Shown piece after piece: positions 31,747 through 44,300 of a DNA stretch of 64,000 nt. The stretch covers positions 21,663,181-21,727,180 of the forward strand of contig NC_135552.1 in NCBI RefSeq assembly GCF_964340395.1, written 5' to 3'. How positions within the stretch are numbered: position 1 is the first letter of the stretch; every line of letters starts with the position of its first letter. A program made the position numbers and the translations under genes. The notes beneath the pieces are model-generated. The model did not search any database, had not been told where the DNA came from, and was given only the letters and a program-made list of their open reading frames with translations. The stretch comes from Glandiceps talaboti (Eukaryota > Hemichordata > Enteropneusta > Spengelidae).

Positions 31747-31860
31747 AATGTTGTTTGTTTGTTTGTTTGTTTGTTTGTTTGTTGTTGTTGTTGTTGTTGT
31801 GGTGGTGGTGGTGGTGGTGGTGGTGGTGGTGGTGGCGGTGGCGGTGGCGGGGGGGGGGGA
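31687..31860. repeat. Trinucleotide compound array (GTC)n(GTT)n(TTTG)n(GTG)n(GGC)n ending in a G run
   Basis: Five repeat types in a row, downstream of MBOAT copy 1. Homopolymeric amino-acid frames on both strands are artefacts. Confidence 0.96.
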
Positions 31861-32464
31861 ATCGTTGTCGATGAAAAAATCTGTCACAAGTTGCTACTGC
31901 CAAAAATGTCCTCGTCAATATTGCGCAGCACACTTGTTATAGAATTACGATATATTTGAATATGTAAATTATGTACGCTATGGCTTCTTTGTGATTTGTT
32001 TTCATGTACATTGTTACGATACATGTATCCTGTTTTATAAAACGTATTACGTGATAAACCAAGTGTAAACTGCACGATTGCCTTCCCTGCTATTGTTGTT
32101 CCTTTGTCCATTGTTTAAAGTATACATGTACCAACTACATGTATAAGACCTTTGAGGCTTTTTCTCATCGTTAGTAAATGTATCATGTGATCATGATATT
32201 TGAAGAATGCATTTTACGGACATTTATGGGCGTTGCCGGGACAACGATTTCTGAGCAAATATTGCCTATTTTAAGGTTGAGATGCAGGTTCGTTAGCTCA
32301 TTTTTCCTCCATCACATTTCACAGTAAAGACAAGATAAATATACCATTTTTTTCATTAATTATGTCGAGTCTTTGTATGAAGTTGTGGTTTCTGTGGTGA
32401 TTTTTTACATTTTTAACCATATTATTGATCTGTACCCAAAAACTGTGTTTTTTGACGATTTTCA

Positions 32465-32782
32465 CTTAAAGCTATTTAACTTTTACAAACAGTTGAATAT
32501 AGTCCTCTTTTCGACTTCAAATGAAAGCTATGTACATAAACAAAAAAACGTTCCTCCGGATTTTTTATTTTGTCTCTCATTGTCTTGTTATAATCATCCA
32601 AAGTTGTATTTTTGTGTTTTTTGCATAAATTACCGCTTTTCACACTTCTCAACGCAATATCTCTTGATTCCCTCAAAAACTAAACAATCCGGAGGAACGT
32701 TTTTTCGACACACTGTCTCCGAGTATTGTCTCCAAATTTGACGCAGCTGGGACGTTCTGACGCAAAGTTAAATAGCTTTGAA
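32465..32782. repeat. Imperfect inverted-repeat element between the MBOAT genes
   Basis: Two separated inverted blocks lie on one axis: AAAAAACGTTCCTCCGGATT at 32543-32562 with its complement at 32686-32705, and AAAGCTATTTAACTTT at 32468-32483 with its complement at 32764-32779. DNA between the blocks is more diverged. This fits an old foldback or MITE; ends were not resolved. Confidence 0.65.
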
Positions 32783-33722
32783 CTTCACACAGTATACAAA
32801 ATAAAGAACGTAGAAAAATGCTAATTAACACAATTGGACTCCTTCCGCCCGACAAAAGCTTTCAAATTCGACAGACATTGCAACAGCTGTTTTCTGTGAC
32901 TTGCAAATATGTTACTCAATCCTTGCCATTTGGTTGTGTACGTTGCTTTGCTACAGACATGAAGAAAATCGGGTATTTTAGGAGGGTCATGAAATGCTAC
33001 AGATAGAAACGTGTTTGTTTCCCGCGATAAAGGTGTCAAGTCATCTATTATTCATCTACGGGTGGAGACTTTGGTTTAATCTTTTAATACGGTACGCGTG
33101 CCGTTCTCGACATTACATAGTATACTTTCTGGTTTGGATTCGAAGCTCTTGCTCTACGCAGTTGGTGTTCGTGTTTTGATTCGAATATGGGCTACGTTCC
33201 ATATTCCTGCTCATGTATTAGGCATTGCTACGTTGTTGGTGTTTCGTTGAAGACACACAATAAAAAAAGTTAATCCTTTCCCTGAAATCAAATTTCCACA
33301 CCACGACACCGTACGACATCGGGAATGTTATACAAATTGTAAGGAGTGTTACAAAACTACGGTATAAATAATGGTACTTGAACTCACGTCAACAGTTTTT
33401 CTTCCACTGCGAGTGACGTTTTATGATACTCGGAGTCGTAGTAGACATTACCTCATTTATTTAAACTACTTGTACCTTCAAAATCTCCATTTTATAACTT
33501 TAATAGCCTTGAGGATCGCTCGGTGCCAAATTCTTTGCCGTTTACGTTCAGACAGCGTCATCGTAGACGCAAATAAACAACGCAACGCACGTATACTACT
33601 ACAGTACATGTGACTCGGTGTCGACGTGTCTCGAAAGTTCACGAAGGATCGAGCCGTGATAAGCCGATCGTTAGAGTGTGGTTGCCACACTCAATTTATA
33701 GGACCTTAACCCTAATAATATA

Positions 33723-34209
33723 GGCCGAGTCTAGTACCACCCCGGTGGCACTAGCCATTCCTCACTGAAACGGCTAGTGCCACCACCCACGATACCCCGG
33801 GCCACGATATTTCTCGTCGCTGAACATTTCCCAAATAAATCACATAGAACTCTTCAAATGATTCCATTTTACCTTAAAACACCAAATGGAAGGCTATTAT
33901 TTAATTTCTCGCGCAGCGCACAACCAGTCTCTGTAGTGGTGGTGTCACAAGTGTCAGCGTATGCATGACATCGGTGCATGCCCGGCCGAATGGCTGCCGT
34001 TACGGTGACTTTTTGAGCGATTGTGCGCTGCACGAGAAATGAAATAATTAGTTTGCATTTGGTATTATAAGGTAGAATGGAAGCGTTCGAGGAGTTCTGT
34101 GTGATTTATTTGTTGGGAAATGTTCAACAACGAGAAATATCGCGGGTGGTGGCACTAGCCGTTCCAGTGAGGATGGGCTACTGCCACCGCGGTGGTACTA
34201 GACACTCCG
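33723..34209. mobile_element. Foldback MITE with very long terminal inverted repeats (Mutator-like candidate)
   Basis: The left half from 33723 (GGCCGAGTCTAGTACCACC) is mirrored by the right half ending at 34209 (GGTGGTACTAGACACTCCG). The arms pair with mismatches over roughly 240 bp each, including CGATATTTCTCG and CATTTCCCAA segments, so nearly the whole element is inverted repeat. The 9-bp direct repeat AATAATATA flanks it (33714-33722 and 34210-34218). Long inverted repeats with a 9-bp target duplication fit Mutator-like elements. No transposase is encoded. Confidence 0.82.
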
Positions 34210-34586
34210 AATAATATAATATAGTATGTGAAGAGGACGTTGTCAAAATCCACCAACGCGAAAGTTCAAAGCTAGTCTACGGCCACGTTCTGTGAATCTT
34301 ACAGAAACAGAAATGTAATACCCGGAAATCGCCGATGCAATGTCACGCATCTGACGTGAACTCACAAGTCTCGAAGATAGCGTGGTTCATTTTCGATGCG
34401 CCAACGTGTTGATTAAATCGTTTTATTTTTGTAAACATCATTTTTTTTCGATCGGCTAAAACAATTAGCCTGCAATACTGTTAGATATTCGAGATTTGTA
34501 TGTTTTTTTTTACATGCATGGTACTTGAAAACCGTCATCTAATACATCGCCGTCGCGTCGGGTACACTTGAAGGCTGTAGACTAGT

Positions 34587-34786
34587 GTCGCTTGTAAACT
34601 GTTATTCCTTTCCTAAATGGTTTTATTCTTGTCTATAACGGTCCTAATACAGAACAATGACGTTATTATAGGGATTGGCGATATTCTTATGAAATCGGTA
34701 GCAATGTCATACCCCCCCTCTCCCCCTACGTGTTGTATGTAACTTGTAAGTACCATTTAGGAAAGGAGTAACAGTTTACAAGCGAC
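34587..34786. repeat. Inverted-repeat element, 35-36 bp arms
   Basis: The left arm at 34587-34621 (GTCGCTTGTAAACTG...) is repeated in inverse at 34751-34786 (...CAGTTTACAAGCGAC) with one or two mismatches and a loop of about 130 bp. Weak inverted similarity continues outward (GGCTGTAG on both sides). Probably a small MITE; no clear target duplication seen. Confidence 0.65.
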
Positions 34787-36093
34787 TGTGCGGCTGTAGT
34801 GCAGTGTAGGCCGCTTCACTAACGTTTTTAGCCGATGCACTGGTCAAAATCAACGTGCATAAGTCCAGGTTCAAAGGAGGTATTTTTTTTACTTTTTATT
34901 GGTTATAACCAAATTTACCGAGTTTGATTGGTTTTGTACAACAACACAGCTAAGAGATAATGTCACGTCAGTCATTGCACAGAGGCCTACTGGCTATGGC
35001 TCATTTGCATATGAAAAGACACTCTTCTGTAATCAACGTTTCTGTCAATCTTCTTTATGTATGCAAATCTTTGTACATAAACATTCAGGAATGAAACCAT
35101 ATAAAACACATATAGCGTTAGAGTTTTTTCATTTCAAATTTATTAATGGAAAAAATGAACGATTTTCAAAAAATCTTTTAACCAAATGATGGCACATACC
35201 ATGAAGCTTCATAATGAGCAAAAAAAAAAAAAAAGGCCAAAATTCACCAACGAACCTGCATCTCACCAAAAATAAAGTTATTATTTCTCTTTTTATTTTT
35301 ATTTTTGAAAATTGAAATTATATTCGTATATTTTCCTGTTCTGACCCCTGCCTACATGTGTCACTTTGTTGTGGTCATGGTGGTTTGAGGCAATTTAATA
35401 AAAATACCACCATTTTCATTTACAGGTCGAAGGTTTTAGATGTTTGATTAATGCTCTTAAGTAGGCCTATATATAGTTTTTTTTTTCATGTGTGAGTGTC
35501 TAGTTCAGATAGTTCTGTGTTCCGTTATTTTCCATATGGTCGCTGTGTTATTGGTTTCTTCTCATCAGTTGTACAGCCTCCGTTACCATGGTTACTGATT
35601 GGAAGAACAGTTTTATACATTTGTCAGGGTCGGCGTGAAAAACTAGCTAGGTGGGGTCGGGTAACCGGAACCAAACAATTTGTTTAGGCCTTAAGTCACA
35701 GTGCTTCGCCAGACAAAATGTTAGGTTTGTTTTACTCTTTTCAAATTTGTTCCCGTTTTTGGACCCGATGCGTGGCTCTCCGGGATATTCATCATATTGC
35801 AATGGGTGCAGCAACATTCTGCGCTCTTCTTAAAAGTCCGAAAATGTCAGCCCCACAAATTTTAATACCCCGTGGGACGGAGACGAGTCTGCGCACATAT
35901 TTCCTATGTCCAGCGATGTGTGCCTCTTTGACAAATGAAAGTTTCACATACTGTGAGGGCGTGGAAATCGTGCACTGCGCCAGTGCAGCGGCCTGAGCAG
36001 TCCGTGACCTAGCCCTGACCTACTTGTAGCAACCGTTTGTTCGTCCATATTGACATATCTGCATGTTGTCTTAGTTAGACGTTCAATCACAAC

Positions 36094-39000
36094 ATGGCTC
36101 TCTGGTTCCTAATTGTATTAGCTGATTTGGCAAATGTGCCGATACAGGAGGTGAGTACACTGTTGCTTATAAATGGGGCACTGAAATACAGGAGGTGAGG
36201 ACACTATGGCTTAAAAATGAGGACATGAAATCACCAAAGTTTATATGCACAACTCAAACTTTGTGACCTGACCGAACTTCAAAGGTCAAAATATATCAGG
36301 CAAACCAGTAAGCCAAGTACTCGGTTCTCGCCAGTGTACAAATGGTTACTGCATATGGATGTAGATGACCCTACCAAAGTTACCTGTTTCGCTTCAGAAT
36401 ACACTTTTCATAACTCACCAAGACTTGACTGACGTTATGTATCAGTATACCATTCGTACGCGATCGACCTTGATTTGTCCGAAATCAAAGCACTGTTGAT
36501 ATGTCGTTCAATTCCCAGCCCCTTTCTTCGTGTGATTTCAAAAGACATTATATAACAACACATAACAAGTTATTTATGAATGGAGCTCACACTTTCTCAT
36601 ATGCTAAATTCTGCACCTACAATTCATGTTTCGGTTAGAACTTTAGCTTGAGACACTAGTTACTATTAAAGTTAGTATTTCTTCCGTACAATGGTTTCCT
36701 TGTTCTGTGCATGAACAAATGTAAGGTATTTGCCCAAATATGTCGACCAAATAACCCTTTCATCCTTTGTTAGCTATGATAGCCCAATAATGTGAATGCA
36801 ACATTATGTAATGTATGGCAATGACTCACTGCTAGCGGGTTTATTATCTCATGATCTGAAAATGACCTGCGCTGATCCACCTGCGCTATGCCATTACTAA
36901 ATCGCTGTGCTATGCAATTGATGTACGCCACCAACGGTCACATGCTCATATATCTGATCAAGGTATAAAATTCCAATACTTTCCAGTTTTTTCATCAGTT
37001 TTCCAAGAGTATTCACACCAACTTTGGTAATTTTCAAGGAGTGTTGACCAGCAAAATACATATTATTTTTTTAATACACATTTCTCACCTACGTTGTACA
37101 TTTGAACAATAAACTTGTAATAGTGTTGACCAAAACTGTACGAATATTGCAGTCATTTGACATCTTGAATAATATTTTTACTGAATAAAAAAATAATACA
37201 TAAGAGGATTAAAATGGCTCAGGCAGAGTTTATATGCTTTTCACTCATGTGAAAATACTTACAAATTTTTTTTATATACTTTACTAATAGAAGGTTTATG
37301 TTGATATAAATGAATGCTGCCTTCTCTGATATTGCAATATTTGTGTTCAGGCATTGTTAGAACTGTTGATTCCATAGTAGACAGTTACTGAACATTTTTT
37401 GATATGTACAATAAATCATGTCATGGAATCGTTTATAAGTTGTCTAATACCAGGATTGCATTGGTGGTTATTTTTTGCGTTCAGTTAAAGATATACATAA
37501 GTAGAATACTGTGAGTACTTTTAATATACAGCAAATATCTTACATCCTAAAAACATATCAGTTCAGATTATGACATAGTGTAGCTGCTAGACCTTCCAGT
37601 TTTCTTCCAATATGATATGACAAGTGACAAGGTCACTTTATCGAGGGTGGAACAGTACCACTCCTGAGGTCTAGCTAAAGTCATCTCCGCATTCCAGGCT
37701 AATAGTTGGTTGGTTGATTAATCGATTGATTGATATTGGTAGTTGACTAAACTATTCCCTATTTGTGATATTAAACCTGCCCATTGATATAATTACAATC
37801 CCCATTAAAAATTATTTATCTCTACATCTCTCTACAGATTATATTTCCTCTCCTGCAAGTGTGTTCAATCATATTAGCAATAATTTATAGACATGTACTA
37901 CATCCAAATAAAGTTAGCCCTACGACAAGACATGTTGTATCAACTGCTATTGGTCTATCGATAGGAATTTATTGTTACTCATGGTAAGTAAGTCATGGTC
38001 TAGAATGGTCATGATGTACACCTTTGATAATGCTGGCAAGACATCAGCAAAAATTTTGTATTTGCTTCCAGATTTATTTTTTGACTGAGTAGAAATTTTT
38101 GTTTGTAACTATATAGTCAGGGGCCAACCTTTAATAAAACCTTCAAAATGAGGATTACCTGACATGGCTGAACACACTTTTTTTTCATGACCATAGCAGT
38201 TTAGTACAATGTATAGGGAATATTAAAAACAATGTATAAAAAGTTTGTTATTTTACATTTTACACCTCTATTGATCTTTTTGCAATTTAAGTGTTCTCTG
38301 CAGCCATACGTTTACAAGTGTAGTGAGTAGAAATGCAGCACAAAAACACCACAAACACAATTGCAAATACATGGAGTACCTAAACTTGTACTCATGCAAT
38401 TGCATCCTAGAGTTCTGTTATCCTCACATCATTTGCATGTGTTTATCCAACATCTTCAAACTCATACTCCCGAGATCATAAGATTTCAGACTCCTTTACA
38501 AGGAAATACCATGCACACATTTGCATATCATTTGCTTGCATGTGCGCAATATAGTAATGTTTTTCATCAGTGCAAATATCACTATAGTTAATGCATATAC
38601 ACCAGTGGTAGCAATCACTGATACATGTGTTATATACTGGTCAGACTTATGATATTTATTTAAAATATAGTTGTCCGTTCTCTTACAGGTCAATGCTGCA
38701 TTTACTACTGCACTCAACTATTGGATTAATTCTTACAAAATTTGTAAATCGTAAATATATGGCAATAGTTGTGTTCTTCGTTACAATGGCCCATCTATCC
38801 ATAGAACATATACGCAAAGAATTGACTGGAAGTGCTTCGGATCTTCTCCACCATGAAACGTACGTTACCACAGCTTTCAAAAACTCCAGTATTATCTTAC
38901 TTATGTTATAAAAAAATCATCTTGTATAATCAGGGTTATCTTACTTCAATATCTTTCATGAGTTCCCCGTTAAGCCCCTTCCTTTTCAGGGATATATATG

Positions 39001-41358
39001 TTAGCATACCCACAAACAATTATAAGCTGTTACTATTGCGCAAATAATTGACCAACCAATCATAAAGTCCTTTCAACTATCAAACTGTTTTTCAAACATG
39101 GCTGCCTCTGTCACCAAAATTAACTTCAAAGTTAGAGAAATGTGTCCTATTTCAACTTGACAACAAGTAGTGTGATCGACAGAAATTATACTACAACAAT
39201 GTTCAACCAACTGTATTTCTTAGCCCGTCTCAAGCTGTGCTAAAACTACCTGCTAGCAGCAAGTTTCTCCACAGTGTAATCTCTCACTCCTTGATGTTTA
39301 ATTAGTGTACATTTCACCAGTGGAGTTTTAAGTAGAGTCTTCAGGATAGCGACACTGTGGGATATCTAATCTGGTATAATAAACAAAGTTGCAGTGTTGT
39401 GTTGTGTTGTGTTGTAGTTGCTAATTTAACATCAAATGTTGGAGTTGTTTGTTCACCATCAGAGTGAAGTGAGTGAGTGTTTGTGTGTCTTATTATATGT
39501 GTAGTGACTAGCCATTCTTGGTCTTATTGACAATTTGTTTCAATTACACATGAGGGAGTGAAAGATTACACTGTGATCAATAGAGAAAGTTGCTGCTAGT
39601 AGTAGTAGGTGGATTTAGCACAGCTTGAGACAGACTAAGAGATGCAGTTGAATTGGTCGAACATCGGTATATGTCTGCCATGAGAGAAATGCCAAGGCAA
39701 CTTCAATTTTCCTTTAAAAAATGATGGTAATATTTTTAAAAGTACGACATAAAGCGATGTAATAAATTCAACTGCTCAAGGATTTGATCAATCTGATTAA
39801 AATCTGATGTGGTGAAAGCGGCTTATAGATTACCAACCATGGTAATCTAACAACCAAATGACAATCTTAATTACAAAAATCAGTATACATTTCTGAAGAT
39901 ATAAATTCTTGTAGTGTGTAATTAAAATACAACAGCCCCAGTATCAAGGTTTGTGCCATCTGGATGTTACCTACATGTACCCATCGTGCATTGCTCTTTT
40001 AACCTGTTGATTTGAATCATGTTTTAAATGATTTTTTTTAGCCCTATGATGATGATGACAATGAAGGTAACAAGTGTTGCATTTGGTTTACATGACGGTG
40101 AGTATCATTTGCATAAACCGTGTCATTTGAATTGCATACTAATAGAGTCATTTGCATAATAGTGCTGTTTGCATACTTAAAATGCCATTTTCATACAAAT
40201 AGTGGATTTTTTCATATCAATATTGATATTTGCATACTAATAGTGTCATTTGCATACTAATAATGACATTTTCATAACAATCGTCATTATCATTCTACAA
40301 GCTGTTTTTATACAAACTCAAAGAATGTAACACACTGAAACTGCATCAGTGAATTAAACTGCATGTCAGTGTTTCAAACTTAAAAGGAATTTTGAATATT
40401 GAGTTATTTAAAATGGATGAATGATGTACTGAAGTCATGTCACATGTTGTATCATTTGAACCATATTTCACCAGATTTTGATCATTGGTATAAGTGACCG
40501 AGTATGCATTTTACAAACTTGCAGTAAGCTTGTATGAGTACTTGACATCTTGAGCCAATGATTTTACTTATGATTTAATAGAAGCATGTAAAAGTTTGTA
40601 AGCTTGTATACCTTGTTGCATACTTGCAGAGGTGTGGGAGCAGTCTTCTGATATTCAACTATCTACCTTAGAAGCTCTCACTAGGTTTGTTTGCAATATA
40701 TATAGCAAGTCATTGTAAGCTGCCTACTCGCTTTAATTGTTCCATACATGTACAAGCTTGTTGCCACTTGCCATCTAGGAATTATGCCTACAGTGTTTTC
40801 ATACTCAAATTGTAACTATGATTTGTGATTCCGTTTCCCTCAACTACTACTTTTTCTTGTCCACCAACAGGGTCATCAATGGATTCTTCAAAGCAACACC
40901 CAAAACAAAGGCTGCTTGCAATAAGGTGGGCAAGCAGACACATCTGTACCTGTAAAACTTTATGATTGGCTGGTTGTGTGCTAGGCAATGCACCACAGTC
41001 ATGTAGTGCAGGTAGAGAGAGTTAAGGGTCCACAAAATACAGTAATATACCAATTTCCCTATTGTTGATTTGAAGATGAATTGATCAATATACTGGTGCA
41101 CCTTCAGTAAAAAATATACACAAAAAATGTCAATAACAGTAAATTTTATATCACTAAATTTCAAAAGGGAAGACTGAGTTAATTGTTTGATCACAGTTCA
41201 TTTGTTTCATCAAATAACAAAAAAAGGCTCATTTATATATGGCATATCTTCAAATTCCTTTATTCTATAGTGATTGGTTTCTTGAAAACTTACCATTATT
41301 TATTTTCATTTTGAAGATTACAGCATTTGTTACCTATCAATTCCAAAACACCAATGTT

Positions 41359-41398
<40 letters not shown>

Positions 41399-44300
41399 AC
41401 ACACATACACACACACACATACACGCACACACATACACACACACACATACACACACACACACACAAACACACACACAAACACACACACATACACACACAC
41501 ACACACACAGAGGGTGGCAAACCTATGTGTGTATAAAGTAAGATTTGGTTCTATATATAAAGTGTATCAGTCAATCTCACCTACTAGAGCATTATTTTTC
41601 TGCAGGGGCAAAAAAAAACATTTGTTTAAACAATACTGAAAATAGGCCAGTGGTTTTACTATGATGGTGTTGGTTTTTGTATATAACTATTGTGTGCCGA
41701 CTTAAGGTTTTCAAATTCTATCTGTGAGTCAGGATTCCATTTACCTCAAATACAAGGTGTTTTAAAGCCTTCTGATAAAATATATACCTTACAGTTTGGA
41801 AGTAGTCGTGGTTGACTGGTAGAACTATTGATTAACGAGGCCATATGGGCAAAAAAAGGAATTTGTCTTTTTTGCTTTTTGATGAATAAAACAACATGAA
41901 TACATGCTTCTATTTGAAAAAGAAAAGTCACGTCAAATAGCCCAAGATCATGTTCAAAATCTAAGCCAGATACATATTGCAAGAAAATAGAAATATGTTT
42001 TTAAAAATTTGTTATTGTACAAATGTATGTGTTTAGGTTTTCATCATACGTAATAAGTTGTCCGTTGATTTCATGCAAATCACCTGATCACATTACAATC
42101 TCTCATTCTTACAGACGATTTCCTATACATAATGGGTTGTCCGTTGTTTTCCTGATATGCAAATCATCTGATTACAATCTCTTTCTTACAGGCGATTTCC
42201 CTCAATCCTTGAGTACTATAGCTATATCTTCAACTTCCAAACCTTCCTAATTGGACCATTTTGTTTCTTCACCGATTACATCGATTTCGTGGAAGGAAAA
42301 AATCTTGTACCATACAAAATCAAAACTAAAGATGGTAAAGAAGTTATTATCAGCAGGGAACCATCTGTAATGGTAAGTTGAATAGTTGAATATCTAATAA
42401 GTATGAAAACCGACTTCCGGACATTTCTTGAAAAATGAGCTGACATAACTACCTAGTATGTCACTAAAATGCGAGGTAACACTGACAGATAGGAGAAATC
42501 GTTGCACTGAATGTATATCCCGGTAACCACATGTACAATGTAGATTCTTGTATTGTTGTTTGGATGGAAGAACTGTGCTGACCATGAGGATGCTCTTCAA
42601 CTGTATCAGCTTCAAATACTTAATTCTTAGTTCAATATTTTAATGTCTTATCAATATCAGGGTTTTAGTTCGCTGAAAACTAACTCCTGGCCATTTGATC
42701 GACTGAACAGTTGCGTGATGCAGAGATGGTGAAAGTGACTTTGTGGCTTACTTGCCATCAATTAAATCAGTTGCAGTTAAATAAGTTTCACCTTCGTTCC
42801 CCAGCCTTTAAACAATTATTTATTCAAATGAAGCTTTTCATTATTGTCTTTTACCCAATATGACATTCTTATATATTTTTCAGGGTGCTTTCTTTGAGAA
42901 GGTAACCATTTGTGTCATAACAGGTACAACTTTTGTTGTATATGGCTCTTCTTATACTGCCATCGGCAACATAAGTAAGTATTGAATTACTGACCTTGCA
43001 TGATTGAAGTAATAGACTTAAACTACAAAGTTTGTATACTTCTAGCTGTACTTGTCCATGTATGACCCCCAAGTGAGATGACACAAAATAAAACAAGTCG
43101 TTTATCCACAAGCAGTGTCAATGGATTTATAAACAGATTTTATAATTATACAAATGCAGGTCAAAAAAGGTCAAAATAAGGGGCAGGGCTAACAGTGGAT
43201 TATAAAGGGATGGGTACAATATTACATGTATCTATACAGTATATGTGTAAGGATCAAATTGTTTCATAGAGTTTTATACACAGTACTGTCATTCACTTGT
43301 CTTTATGCCATCATGATTATGATATTTGTTCTTGTTTGTTATTAATTAATTATGTAACTTAATCATTATCCTGTTCTAGGTGAAGAAGTTCTGAACTCGT
43401 CTCATATATATCGTGCAGTATACCTAGCACTGTGTATGGGATTGATCATGTTTAAATACGCATTTGGAATAATAACGTGTAAGTTTAAAAGCTTGTACCA
43501 AAGCTTGTACCATTTATTTCCCCCATATCCATGCCTGTATAGAAGAGGAGTAGATAATTTAATACATATGACTGATTCATTTTAGGCAGGGGTGAACAAA
43601 TCATTTTGTGAACTGGTGGTCCCCGGACCAGTGCCTTAAAAAATCCAGTGGTCCTGCTGAAAGAATTAGTGGTCCAAGGTCCCACTAATGTGAAACATTA
43701 AATCTTACCTATGAATCTGTATATTCAGACAACTTTTTAACATAGTTATTAACAGTAAGGTACTGGTCCGACGGACCAGACAAGGTAAAATTTGTGTGGC
43801 CTGCCAAAAAAAAATCGCTAGTCCCGGACCCAGGACCAGTGGATTTGTTCACCCCTGATTTTAGGTATATGTAAAATGTCTCAACTGTCAAATTATGCAG
43901 ACTTATTGTCCTAAGATCTAATAGTTAAGCCATAAGTCATTCTAAATTTACATCCAGACATCCAAGATTTTAAAATTTGACAGGTCATGTCAGATTCTTT
44001 TTTTCAAAGGGTATTCTTTACAAATTTAGTATGGGTTCAGATCAAATCTCACCACAAACATAATTTTGGAATGTGTGAGTTTTATTGTATTTGCAATTTT
44101 ATTAAATAATCATTTGCTTTTTTTTCTCTCTCTCTCTAGCTGACTTGGTATGCAATGCTTCTGGCTTTGGTTTCAATGGCTATGATGATAATGGGAATCC
44201 TAAATGGGATCTCGTAACCTCAATCAACTTTGTCAAGTTTTGGGTAATGATAAACTTAATATCTCTTAATGCATATTTTCATATTAATATAATTACCTCA

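Larger units (their letters stand above)
30854..36093. other. Intergenic DNA between the MBOAT genes: inverted-repeat elements, no gene
   Basis: The first ~300 bp is homologous to the 3' flank of MBOAT copy 2, so it is 3' UTR or old flank of copy 1. From 31.5 kb CpG is frequent. Three inverted-repeat elements (32.5, 33.7-34.2 and 34.6-34.8 kb) lie within a wider pair of inverted 18-mers at about 32279-32296 and 35247-35264. No promoter motif for copy 2 is certain; its start context resembles that of copy 1. Confidence 0.65.

Noticed and set aside
32373-32741. 122-codon plus-strand frame
   Set aside because: Lies across the inverted-repeat element at 32465-32782 and has no domain signature.
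42023-42250. 75-codon frame over MBOAT copy 2 intron 5/exon 6
   Set aside because: Shadow frame created by the duplicated acceptor region; out of phase with the acyltransferase.
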